Shown: positions 1 to 6,866 of the stretch, piece by piece
Numbering within the stretch: position 1 is the first letter of the stretch
Layout of the letters: each line of letters opens with the position of its first letter
NCBI GenBank assembly: GCA_964588525.1
Contig: CAZPQC010000097.1
Span: 1 to 14,225 of the forward strand
DNA length: 14,225 nt
Direction: 5' to 3'
Source: JAFGQJ01 sp964588525
GTDB lineage: Bacteria > Spirochaetota > Spirochaetia > SZUA-6 > DRHE01
Translations under genes and position numbers: made by a program
Notes under the pieces: generated by a model
Databases searched by the model: none
What the model was told of the DNA's origin: nothing
What the model saw: the letters and a program-made list of their open reading frames with translations, nothing else

Positions 1-527
1 CCTCCCTGCTGGCGGCGATCATGTCCTCGGGAGACTCGGCTATCTTCGCTCCGGCCGCGGTCCTGGCCAATGACCTGTACAAGCCGATCTACGAAAAGGC
101 CAGCGGGAACACCCTTTCCGACCGTGGGCTGACCACCGCCTCGAGGATCAGTGTACTCTTTGTAGGCGGGGCGGCACTGTTGATCGGGATCTTCTACGCC
201 AACATGTACGACCTGCTCGTCGTCGCCTTCCAGATGCTCTTCCACGTGTTGTTCTTCCCGTTGATCCTCGGTGTGTACTGGAAGAAAGCCAACGCTCCGG
301 GAGCGGTGGCGGGGATGCTCACCGGCTTTCTGTCCATGATTATCTGGATGATCGTCACCGGAACCCTGTTCCCCGAACCGGAATGGATGTGGGCGCTGGG
401 ACCGGGATGTCTCGGCGGCGTGATCATGGTCATAGTGACCTTCGCTACTCAGAAGAGCCATCCACCCCAGCCGCTCGTTTCCACCGACGGAAGGGTTCTG
501 AAGTTCGCCGATCTGGCCAAGAAGTAG
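1..527 (+). CDS. Sodium:solute symporter family protein, C-terminal part (5' end outside window)
   Basis: The reading frame is open from the first complete codon at base 3, so the gene begins upstream and only about 174 residues are seen. It starts within the SSS-family signature that follows a transmembrane helix: an Ala-rich stretch ending in MSSGDSAIFAPA, then a loop with NDLYKP. This is the usual 'MSSxDS ... DxYK' pattern of Na+-coupled symporters of the PutP/PanF/SGLT superfamily. After it come four hydrophobic segments (SVLFVGGAALLIGIFYAN; DLLVVAFQMLFHVLFFPLIL; a segment around GFLSMIIWMIV; and GCLGGVIMVIVTFA) and a short hydrophilic tail ending in a TAG stop. The protein should lie in the inner membrane and import a solute with Na+. 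The substrate cannot be read from the C-terminal part. The AOR gene follows after 112 bp with a hairpin between them, so co-transcription is uncertain. Confidence 0.88.
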   Translation, partial: SLLAAIMSSGDSAIFAPAAVLANDLYKPIYEKASGNTLSDRGLTTASRISVLFVGGAALLIGIFYANMYDLLVVAFQMLFHVLFFPLILGVYWKKANAPGAVAGMLTGFLSMIIWMIVTGTLFPEPEWMWALGPGCLGGVIMVIVTFATQKSHPPQPLVSTDGRVLKFADLAKK

Positions 528-574
528 ACAGCAGGATCGGATCGGTTCGCGACTTCTGAAGCAACGGTAAAACG

Positions 575-611
575 GGGCACGCCCGATACCAACGGGTGCC
601 GGGCCGTGCCC
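575..611 (+). terminator. GC-rich hairpin between symporter and AOR genes; terminator or leader structure
   Basis: GGGCACG-CCCG at 575-585 pairs with CGGGCCGTGCCC at 600-611, an 11 bp stem with a one-base bulge and a 14-base loop. The tail after it is only moderately T-rich (TCCATTCTCACTT), so it is not a textbook rho-independent terminator. The 5' arm can instead pair with CGGGTGC at 593-599, giving a shorter competing hairpin. The structure ends about 28 bases before the AOR start codon. It may end symporter transcription, or act as a leader structure for the AOR. Confidence 0.45.
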
Positions 612-639
612 TCCATTCTCACTTGTCGGAGGCAAGCCG

Positions 640-2496
640 ATGTACGCGGTAACGGGAAAACTTCTGTCCGTAGACCTGAACACGAAAAACTGCGTGATCG
701 AGGCGGTTCCGGAGCAGCTCTACCGTCAGTATCTGGGAGGGTACGGTCTGGGAGCGGCGCTGCTTCTGGAGCGCATGGATCCAGCCTGTGATCCGCTAGG
801 CCCGGAGAATATCCTGGGATTCGCCGCCGGTTATCTGACCGGAACCGGCGCGTACATAGCCTCCCGTTTCATGGTCTTCGGCAAGTCTCCCTCCACCGGC
901 GGGTGGGGGGATGCCAACTGCGGCGGCCGCTTCGGACCGAAGATGAAGAAGACCGGTCTGGACGTGATTCTGTTCATGGGTCGGGCGAGCTCACCGCTCT
1001 ACCTGCTGGTGCAGCCGGACGGCGAAGCCTCGGTGGAAGGGGGCTTGCGCGCGGAGATCCTCGACGCTGGGGATCTGTGGGGCAAAGACTGCTACCAGAC
1101 CGAAGATTCCCTGAAAGAACGACACGGCAAGGATTGTGAGGTGGCCTGCATCGGTCCGGCCGGGGAGAATCTGGCTGCCGTTGCCGGTATCTCCACGGAC
1201 AAGGGACGCTTCGCCGCCCGGTCGGCCCTTGGAGCGGTGATGGGCTCCAAGAAAATCAAAGCCGTGGTCGTAAAAGGAAATATGCCAATCCGGATTGCCG
1301 ACCCGGAGGGCATGAAAGCCCTGCGCAAGCAGCACCTGTCCGTCTTCAAGGAGGAGTTCGGGAACACCCTCACAGAGTTCGGCACGCCGATGTTTTACGA
1401 GGAAGCCTTGAACTCCGGCGATGCCCCCTGGAAGAACTGGTCCTCCTCGGTCGAGGAGATGAAAGGGTTCACCGTGACCGCGGAAAAGGTGAAAGACTAC
1501 CAGCTCAAGCGCTACGCCTGCAGCGGCTGCCCGATCGGCTGCGGCGGACACGTAGAGGTCAAGCACGGGCCCTTCAAGACCGAAGGGCCGGTGCACAAGG
1601 CGGAGTACGAAACCATGGGCATGTTCGGCTCGAATTTGCTCACCGACAACCTGGAAGCCCTGATTCGTATCAACGACCTGTGCAACCGCTACGGTCTGGA
1701 TACAATCGGTACCGGAGCCCTGGTGGCCTATGCCACCGAGTGCTATGAAAGGGGATTGATCGGCAAGGAGCAGACCGGCGGGCTGGAGCTGGGCTGGGGC
1801 AGGGCGGAAGCCGTCGTCGCCCTGGTCGAGAAGATCGGCAGGGCCGAAGGGATAGGGGCGGTCCTGGCCAAAGGCTTTGATGAGGCCGTACGGGTGTTCG
1901 GCAAGGATACAGCCCCCTATGTCATGGCGGTCAGAGGGGAAGCCCTGCCGGCCCACGATCCCCGCTGGAATGCCGGTCTTGCCTTGACGTACTTCATGGA
2001 TCCGACTCCCGCCCGGCATACCCAGGGCTCCACGGCTTTTCCCATTGCCGGATACGAAATGCCGGAGATCGGAGCCAGCGAAGCGAAAGGACGGGCCGAG
2101 CACCACAGCGCCAATGCCAACTGGGCCCATGTGCTCAACTCTGCAGGCCTGTGCCTGTTCGGCTATGCCATCTTGAGCTACAAGACGCTTCCGGATTTCC
2201 TGAAAGCCGCGGACGGAACGGATTGGACCCTGGAAGAGCTGGAAGAAGTCGGCAGGAGGCTGACCCTGGTCCGGCAGATCTTCAACGTAAGGGCCGGCTG
2301 GAGCGTGGATCGCTACGATTTTCCCGAGCGGGTGTTGGGCAATCCGCCTCTTGACAGTGGAGAGACCAAGGGTGTAACCGTCGATTTGCAGACCATGGTC
2401 AAGGAATACATCAAACACGAGGATTTGGATCCCTCAACAGGGCTGCCCTCCCGGAAGGCTCTGGAAGCCCTCGACCTTGCGCACTTCCTGGTCTGA
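640..2496 (+). CDS. aor: Tungsten-dependent aldehyde:ferredoxin oxidoreductase family protein
   Basis: A 618-residue protein, the usual length for AOR-family enzymes, which oxidise aldehydes to carboxylic acids in the cytoplasm with a tungsto-bispterin and a [4Fe-4S] cluster and pass electrons to ferredoxin. The N-terminal domain has the family pattern (YLGGYGLGAALL near 31; SRFMVFGKSPSTGGWGDANCGG near 75-96). The cluster motif C-x2-C-x3-C is at C294, C297 and C301, with a fourth Cys at C505 in NSAGLC. This matches the spacing I recall for Pyrococcus AOR (288/291/295/494). The EYE motif (322-324) and NRYGLD (349-354) are the expected pterin-side motifs. The positions that are Asp in the two DxxGL(C/D) motifs of Pyrococcus AOR are Asn here (N349, N500). 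GGAGG at 628-632 lies 7 bases before the ATG and fixes the start. No ferredoxin or flavin subunit gene adjoins it. Aldehyde specificity (AOR, FOR or WOR type) cannot be assigned. Confidence 0.93.
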   Translation: MYAVTGKLLSVDLNTKNCVIEAVPEQLYRQYLGGYGLGAALLLERMDPACDPLGPENILGFAAGYLTGTGAYIASRFMVFGKSPSTGGWGDANCGGRFGPKMKKTGLDVILFMGRASSPLYLLVQPDGEASVEGGLRAEILDAGDLWGKDCYQTEDSLKERHGKDCEVACIGPAGENLAAVAGISTDKGRFAARSALGAVMGSKKIKAVVVKGNMPIRIADPEGMKALRKQHLSVFKEEFGNTLTEFGTPMFYEEALNSGDAPWKNWSSSVEEMKGFTVTAEKVKDYQLKRYACSGCPIGCGGHVEVKHGPFKTEGPVHKAEYETMGMFGSNLLTDNLEALIRINDLCNRYGLDTIGTGALVAYATECYERGLIGKEQTGGLELGWGRAEAVVALVEKIGRAEGIGAVLAKGFDEAVRVFGKDTAPYVMAVRGEALPAHDPRWNAGLALTYFMDPTPARHTQGSTAFPIAGYEMPEIGASEAKGRAEHHSANANWAHVLNSAGLCLFGYAILSYKTLPDFLKAADGTDWTLEELEEVGRRLTLVRQIFNVRAGWSVDRYDFPERVLGNPPLDSGETKGVTVDLQTMVKEYIKHEDLDPSTGLPSRKALEALDLAHFLV

Positions 2497-2515
2497 AACG
2501 AAAGGCAATACCGTA

Positions 2516-4108
2516 GTGCAAAACCCAGTAATCCAAGACCCGGCAAACTTTGTTGAGAAAATAACCGAGCAAGTCCGTCCCCTGGAGAAAGCCTTCTACC
2601 TGGCGGAGTGGGAAGCCGCTGTTACCGGCAGGGAGGAAGCTATCGGCCAGGTGAGAGAGGCTCAAGCGGCGTACGTACGTTTCTGGTCCGATCCCGAACT
2701 GTTTCAGGCGGCGAAGCGGCTGTATGAGGGTGAACAGGTCGACGATCCTCTCCTGAGCCGTCAGCTCAAGCTGATCTATCTGGCCGCCGCCCGGAACCAG
2801 CAGGATGAGGCGACCACCGAGCGGCTGACCGAGTTGGAGAGCCGGGTGCGCAAGCGCTACTATAACTTCCGTGCCCGGGTCGACGGCAAGAGCTTGAGCG
2901 ACAATCAGATTGACGAGATTCTAAAGCATTCCCAGGACGCCACCCGGCTGCAGCAGGTGTGGGAGGCGAGCAAACAGGTGGGGCAGAAGGTAGCCGAAGA
3001 TGTTCGGGAAATGGCCCGACTGCGGAACGCCGCAGCCCGCTCCCAGGGCTTCCGGGATCACTTCCATCGCGCCCTGCTTCTCGATGAGATCGACGAGCAG
3101 GAGTTGCTTGTCCTTTTTGACGATTTGGAGGCGCAGTCCCGGGAACCTTTCACCCGGCTCAAAGCGAGGATCGACAAGACCCTGAGCTCTCGTTTCGGTG
3201 TTGCGGAGAAGGAGCTTCGTCCCTGGCACTACGGCGACCGTTTCTTTCAGGACGGGCCCCAGCTCGAGGAGGTGGACCTGGATTCGCTGGTTGCGGATCG
3301 GGACATCGAGGAGCTTGCCGTAGCGACCTATACCGGGCTGGGGATGGATGTCGGATCGATCCTCTCCCGCTCGGATCTGTACCCCCGGCCCGGCAAGAAT
3401 CAGCACGCCTTCTGCATCGACCTGGATCGGGAGGGAGATATCCGCACCCTGAACAATCTGCAGCCCACCCACCGCTGGGCGGAAACGCTCCTCCACGAGC
3501 TCGGCCACGGCGTTTACGACCAGTATGTGGATGCATCGCTTCCCTGGCTGCTGCGCTCTCCGGCCCATGCCTTCACCACCGAAGCGGTGGCGATACTGAT
3601 GGGCTCCCTGACCTTCGATCCCGAGTGGTATGCCGGGGTGCTGGGCATCCCTGAGGCTCGAGCCCGGTCCATCGCCGCTTCCGCCTTCCGGGAGTATCGG
3701 GACAAGAAGCTCATCTTCACCCGCTGGTGCCTGGCCATGACCCGCTTCGAACGGCTGTTCTACAGCGATCCGGAGGCGGATCTGGACAAGATCTGGTGGG
3801 ACTGTGTGGAACGCTATCAGCTCCTGCGGAGGCCGGACGGAAGACGGGCGCCGGATTGGGCGGCCAAGATCCACGTCGCCCTGTTCCCTGTGTACTACCA
3901 CAACTACGAGCTGGGCCACCTTATGGTCGCCCAGATGCGAAGAAGGTTGGAGGAGCAAGCCGGAGGGATCGTGGGCCGGCCCGCCGCCGGCCGTTGGCTG
4001 ATCGAATGTGTGTTCTCCCCCGGTGCCAGCCTGGACTGGCGTGCTCTGATCGAGAAGGCGACCGGGGAATCGTTGAATCCCCGCTATTTCGTCGAAGCCC
4101 TGGCTTGA
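2516..4108 (+). CDS. Zinc metallopeptidase, gluzincin type (M3/M2-like oligopeptidase)
   Basis: The frame is open from 2477 inside the AOR gene, but the likely start is the GTG at 2516, 9 bases after AAAGGC (2501-2506) and 19 bp after the AOR stop. This gives 530 residues. The zinc site is HELGH (H327, E328, H331) with the third ligand E356 in TTEAVAILMG, 25 residues on, the spacing of clan MA(E) peptidases of families M2 and M3. Near the C-terminus YYHNYELGH carries the Tyr/His pair that usually stabilises the transition state. The fold should be almost all helical with the active site in a deep cleft. There is no signal peptide, so it is probably a cytoplasmic oligopeptidase. The motif after HExxH differs from carboxypeptidase family M32 (which has HESQSR), so that family is excluded. 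Its position behind the AOR suggests co-transcription, but no shared pathway is evident. Confidence 0.88.
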   Translation: MQNPVIQDPANFVEKITEQVRPLEKAFYLAEWEAAVTGREEAIGQVREAQAAYVRFWSDPELFQAAKRLYEGEQVDDPLLSRQLKLIYLAAARNQQDEATTERLTELESRVRKRYYNFRARVDGKSLSDNQIDEILKHSQDATRLQQVWEASKQVGQKVAEDVREMARLRNAAARSQGFRDHFHRALLLDEIDEQELLVLFDDLEAQSREPFTRLKARIDKTLSSRFGVAEKELRPWHYGDRFFQDGPQLEEVDLDSLVADRDIEELAVATYTGLGMDVGSILSRSDLYPRPGKNQHAFCIDLDREGDIRTLNNLQPTHRWAETLLHELGHGVYDQYVDASLPWLLRSPAHAFTTEAVAILMGSLTFDPEWYAGVLGIPEARARSIAASAFREYRDKKLIFTRWCLAMTRFERLFYSDPEADLDKIWWDCVERYQLLRRPDGRRAPDWAAKIHVALFPVYYHNYELGHLMVAQMRRRLEEQAGGIVGRPAAGRWLIECVFSPGASLDWRALIEKATGESLNPRYFVEALA

Positions 4109-4203
4109 TCCCTCGCGGAATCCCTTGGGGAGGAGCAACTACCGGATTTCCGTTAGTTGACTTACGGCCGTTCGTTTCTCAACATTGTAGACAGGGGGTT
4201 GTT

Positions 4204-5043
4204 ATGAAAAGAGCTGCGCTTTTAGGTATTCTCTTCCTGCTTTGTCTCCAGATACTCGGTGCCGAAGCAACATTGAGGGAGCGGTGGTCAACCGCCCCGG
4301 TTTTCAAGGTCCCGGAGTCGGTGTTTTTCGATCCCGAAGCAGGGTGTTTCTATGTTTCCAACATAAACGGCGGGCCTGCTCAAAAAAACGGAGTAGGTTT
4401 TATTTCCAAAGTGGATCTCAATGGACAGATTCTGAATCTGGAATGGGTTGCGGGCCTGAACGCGCCCAAGGGCATGGGTGTTTACGGGGAAAAACTCTAC
4501 GTCACCGATATTGACAGGATCGTTGTCATCGATAAAAACCGCGGCACCGTCCTGACTGTTCATTCCGTGCCGGGGGCGAAGTTCCTGAACGACATCGCCG
4601 TTGATCCAAAAGGAACTGTCTATATCTCGGATTCCAGTGCGGATACGATCTATGCCCTCGAGGACGGGAAGATCGCGACGGTCCTCAGTGGTGGCAGGTA
4701 TCTCAAAGGTCCCAACGGACTGTTCTGGGAAGGGGATGAACTTTTGATTGGAGTTCAAAGCAGGATTCTGCGTTGGAAGCCGGACAAAGAGGAGCTCACC
4801 GTCCTCGTGAAGACTGCCGGTGGAATAGACGGCCTTCAGCCTACGGGAGCCGGAGACTATCTGATAAGCGACTGGAGCGGCATTGTCCGCCTCGTGTCTC
4901 CTGCGGAGGAGGAACAGGTTCTGTTGGACATAAGCTCACAGAAGGCCAATACCGCCGACTTCTGCTACATCCCGGAGAAGAACCTCCTGGTCGTCCCCAC
5001 CTTCGGCGGCAACCAGCTGTGGTCCTTCGAGTTGGTGCGCTGA
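4204..5043 (+). CDS. Secreted six-bladed beta-propeller protein, SMP-30/gluconolactonase/NHL-like
   Basis: A 279-residue protein starting at the ATG at 4204, with AGGGGG at 4193-4198 placed 5 bases before it. The frame is open further upstream, but that part lies within the peptidase gene and has no family character. Residues 1-22 form a signal peptide: MKR, a hydrophobic core, then GAEA as a probable signal peptidase I site. The mature part shows propeller strand repeats of the type 'P(E/K)(S/G)...YVSN/YVTD/YISD', as in PESVFFDPEAGCFYVSN, GMGVYGEKLYVTD, NDIAVDPKGTVYISD and GPNGLFWEGDELLIG. These are typical of SMP-30/lactonase and NHL proteins. Members either hydrolyse sugar lactones with a divalent metal or are binding scaffolds. 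I cannot assign metal ligands with confidence, so enzymatic activity is unproven. The first half of the gene is less GC-rich than its neighbours. An MFS transporter gene follows after 49 bp. Confidence 0.75.
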   Translation: MKRAALLGILFLLCLQILGAEATLRERWSTAPVFKVPESVFFDPEAGCFYVSNINGGPAQKNGVGFISKVDLNGQILNLEWVAGLNAPKGMGVYGEKLYVTDIDRIVVIDKNRGTVLTVHSVPGAKFLNDIAVDPKGTVYISDSSADTIYALEDGKIATVLSGGRYLKGPNGLFWEGDELLIGVQSRILRWKPDKEELTVLVKTAGGIDGLQPTGAGDYLISDWSGIVRLVSPAEEEQVLLDISSQKANTADFCYIPEKNLLVVPTFGGNQLWSFELVR

Positions 5044-5092
5044 TGCGGGGCCGGCCGAAAAATCTGTAGAGCGCCAACCAGTATTCCGGAGA

Positions 5093-6298
5093 ATGAAACT
5101 GAGTCAACCAAAGCGAAGTTCACACAAGCCACTTATCAAGGGCATCCGTGCCAACATGCACACGATCCTTCTCCTCGTATCCGTTCTGTTCTTCGTTTTT
5201 ATAGCTCGGGTGATCTACTCCCCCTTGCTGCCCTCGATCGAACATGACCTTCACCTCAGTCATACACAATCCGCGTCTTTTTTCCTCTTCATGACACTGG
5301 GCTACACCTGCATGAACCTCTTTTCCGGGTTCATCGCCTCCCGGTTCGGCCACCGATCGACGATCTTTCTGGCCGTCATGCTGGTGAGCTCAGCCACGGT
5401 ATTCATTGCAGCAAGCCCGTCGCTGCTGCTGATTCGGGTGGGGTTGATACTCGTCGGCGTCGGAGCGGGACTCTATCCGCCTTCGGGGATTGCCACTGCC
5501 AGCTCTCTTGTTGATTCCAGGGATGAGGGCAAGGTACTGTCCATACACGAGTTCGGGCCGAACCTCGGTTTCATCGCGGCGCCGCTCATCGTAGCTCTCC
5601 TCCTTCGCCATCTCGAGTGGCGATCCTGTATTTACATCATCTCCGCCCTGGGCCTTCTGATCGGGGCTCTATTCATTATCTTCAGTCGAGGCGGAGAGTT
5701 CCGCGGAGAAGCGCCGGTACTTCGCAATATCACCCAGATTCTCTCGTTACCCTCCTTCTGGGTCGCAGCCGTTTTGATGGCTTTGGGTGCCGGGGCGAGC
5801 ATCGGGCTGTACTCGATCATTCCCACATATCTTGTTTTCGAGAGGGGTTTGGATCCGGCTTTGGTCAACACGTTAGTTGGTGTGTCCCGCATCAGCGGAT
5901 TGATCGCCCTTCTGTTCGCAGGCTACCTGGTAGACAGGTTTGGTGCGAAACCGGTCATCAGCGCCATCTTGTTGTCGGCCGGCATCGCCACCGTTGCCAT
6001 CTGGGCGCGATCCAGGGCAGTCGTGCTCGTGGCGGTTTTCAGTCAGCCCCTGTTGATCGTGAGTATTTTTCCCGCCATCCTCATGGCTGCCGCCCGCATA
6101 GCACCGCGTAATCTACAGAACATCACCTTAAGCTTGATCTTGCCGATCGGTTACGGTTTCGGCGCAGGCATCCTTCCCGTGCTGCTAGGATGGCTCGGAG
6201 ACAATGCCAGTTTCTCCCTCGGTTTCCTGCTGTACGGGATCCTGCTTGCTGCGGGTTCCATCCTGCCTTTTCTGCTGACACTCAATCACCTGCGGTGA
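5093..6298 (+). CDS. Major facilitator superfamily transporter
   Basis: A 401-residue, strongly hydrophobic protein with about 12 membrane segments, the normal MFS size. A motif-A-like loop lies between helices 2 and 3 (SGFIASRFGHRS, residues 78-89), and its copy in the second half is GYLVDRFGAKP from residue 277, confirming the two-fold MFS repeat. The first 20 residues are basic and hydrophilic. Start choice is awkward: GGAGA at 5088-5092 touches the ATG at 5093 with no spacer, while the next ATG, at 5156 (residue 22, just before helix 1), has no clear ribosome site. I keep 5093 with that caution. It probably works in the inner membrane as a proton-coupled importer or exporter. The substrate is unknown. 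The upstream secreted propeller protein may act on the same compound, but only gene order supports this. Confidence 0.88.
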   Translation: MKLSQPKRSSHKPLIKGIRANMHTILLLVSVLFFVFIARVIYSPLLPSIEHDLHLSHTQSASFFLFMTLGYTCMNLFSGFIASRFGHRSTIFLAVMLVSSATVFIAASPSLLLIRVGLILVGVGAGLYPPSGIATASSLVDSRDEGKVLSIHEFGPNLGFIAAPLIVALLLRHLEWRSCIYIISALGLLIGALFIIFSRGGEFRGEAPVLRNITQILSLPSFWVAAVLMALGAGASIGLYSIIPTYLVFERGLDPALVNTLVGVSRISGLIALLFAGYLVDRFGAKPVISAILLSAGIATVAIWARSRAVVLVAVFSQPLLIVSIFPAILMAAARIAPRNLQNITLSLILPIGYGFGAGILPVLLGWLGDNASFSLGFLLYGILLAAGSILPFLLTLNHLR

Positions 6299-6340
6299 TA
6301 GACTCAAAGGGGTAAGCAATAGGGAAAACACGGTGGGAAG

Positions 6341-6366
6341 GACTACTGGATTTCAATCCGAAAGTC
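6341..6366 (+). other. Small stem-loop in the MFS-CMD gap
   Basis: GACT (6341-6344) pairs with AGTC (6363-6366), and GGAT (6348-6351) pairs with ATCC (6356-6359) around a TTCA tetraloop. It has no T tract, so it is not a standard terminator for the MFS gene. It may be part of a longer folded RNA with the stem at 6404-6501. Confidence 0.35.
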
Positions 6367-6403
6367 TCTATATCACAACAGATAGATATCGAGTAACAGG
6401 GTG

Positions 6404-6501
6404 CCCGGGGGAGAAGATCGATGAAACCAGTGAGGAAAGAGTCCCTGGCTTTCGAGCGAAGCAGTAGGGTGAAATAACGGATCCTTCAAATCTTCCCCGG
6501 G
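6404..6501 (+). other. Possible structured RNA element closed by a 12 bp long-range stem
   Basis: CCCGGGG (6404-6410) pairs perfectly with CCCCGGG (6495-6501). After a 3-base bulge, AAGAT (6414-6418) pairs with ATCTT (6490-6494). The enclosed 71 bases hold smaller helices, including GCTTT/GAAGC (6448-6452 with 6458-6462, loop CGAGC) and CCAG/CTGG (6427-6430 with 6445-6448). I do not recognise a known riboswitch class. The 3' arm overlaps the -35/-10 spacer of the promoter for the next gene, so the same bases could act as DNA or as RNA. Confidence 0.35.
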
Positions 6502-6512
6502 GAGGGTATAAT
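6485..6512 (+). promoter_or_regulatory. Sigma-70-type promoter for the CMD-like gene, with dyad in the spacer
   Basis: TTCAAA (6485-6490), a 16 bp spacer and a perfect TATAAT (6507-6512). The expected transcript start is near 6519, about 40 bases before the CMD start codon. The spacer holds TTCCCCGGGGAG, a near-perfect dyad centred between 6498 and 6499. This is a good place for a repressor or a DNA-distorting activator. Confidence 0.55.
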
Positions 6513-6548
6513 TAGGTAGCGAAAAAGTGAAAGAGCAACGCATACGAT

Positions 6549-6554
6549 GGAGGT
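6549..6554 (+). promoter_or_regulatory. Ribosome binding site that decides the CMD start
   Basis: GGAGGT stands 4 bases before the ATG at 6559. It overlaps an earlier in-frame ATG (6547), which has no site of its own, so 6559 is the start to use. Confidence 0.75.
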
Positions 6555-6558
6555 AGAA

Positions 6559-6861
6559 ATGGATAGACATCCCCTGGAAACCATCAGGAAACTAGACCCC
6601 GAGTTCTTCGATTTGGTTGCACAGAGCAGCGAAAGGGCATTTGCAGATGGAGCTCTGAGTGCGAAAACCAAGTATTTGCTGGCCATGGTCCTTGATGCAG
6701 CCCACGGCGCGACGGGGGGAGTTGCCTGGTTAGCCCGCCAAGCGATCGAGCACGGCGCCAGCAAAGAAGAGATTGTGGAGGCTATTCGGGTGGCCAACTA
6801 CGTCAGTGGAGCCGGATCCGTATACACCGCCTCCTTTGGCTTGGCGGAAGTGTTCAAGTAG
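6559..6861 (+). CDS. Carboxymuconolactone decarboxylase/AhpD-like small protein without the CxxC pair
   Basis: A 100-residue protein with the CMD-family shape: a helix with KTKYLLAMVLDA (36-47), a central turn, and the very typical tail AIEHGASKEEIVEAIRVA (62-79) followed by a Gly/Ser-rich helix. Family members form small all-helical oligomers. Some decarboxylate gamma-carboxymuconolactone, others (AhpD) are thiol peroxidases or reductants using a CxxC and a nearby His. Here the segment where GCxxCxxxH should stand reads HGATGGVAWL (49-58). Both cysteines and the His are gone and the protein contains no cysteine at all, so AhpD chemistry is impossible. H49 and D46 are the polar residues left in that helix. 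It is a single-gene unit with its own promoter, and its stop is 5 bp from the convergent MATE stop. Function unknown. Confidence 0.82.
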   Translation: MDRHPLETIRKLDPEFFDLVAQSSERAFADGALSAKTKYLLAMVLDAAHGATGGVAWLARQAIEHGASKEEIVEAIRVANYVSGAGSVYTASFGLAEVFK

Positions 6862-6866
6862 CATCT

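Noticed and set aside
991..2418. Long open frame (475 codons) antisense to the AOR gene
   Set aside because: The plus-strand AOR has every family motif across this span. The antisense product resembles nothing and is a by-product of GC-rich codon use.
3490..3600. First impression of an M32 carboxypeptidase from HELGHG
   Set aside because: The third zinc ligand lies in TTEAVAILMG at M3/M2 spacing, and the M32 HESQSR motif is missing.
2921..4138. Open frame of 405 codons antisense to the metallopeptidase
   Set aside because: It shadows a well-supported peptidase gene, has no recognisable domain and has no ribosome site.
6431..6450. GAGGAAAGAGTCC resembles the conserved start of bacterial RNase P RNA
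   Set aside because: There is an extra AG in the motif, and only about 100 bases remain before the next gene. The other conserved RNase P regions are absent.
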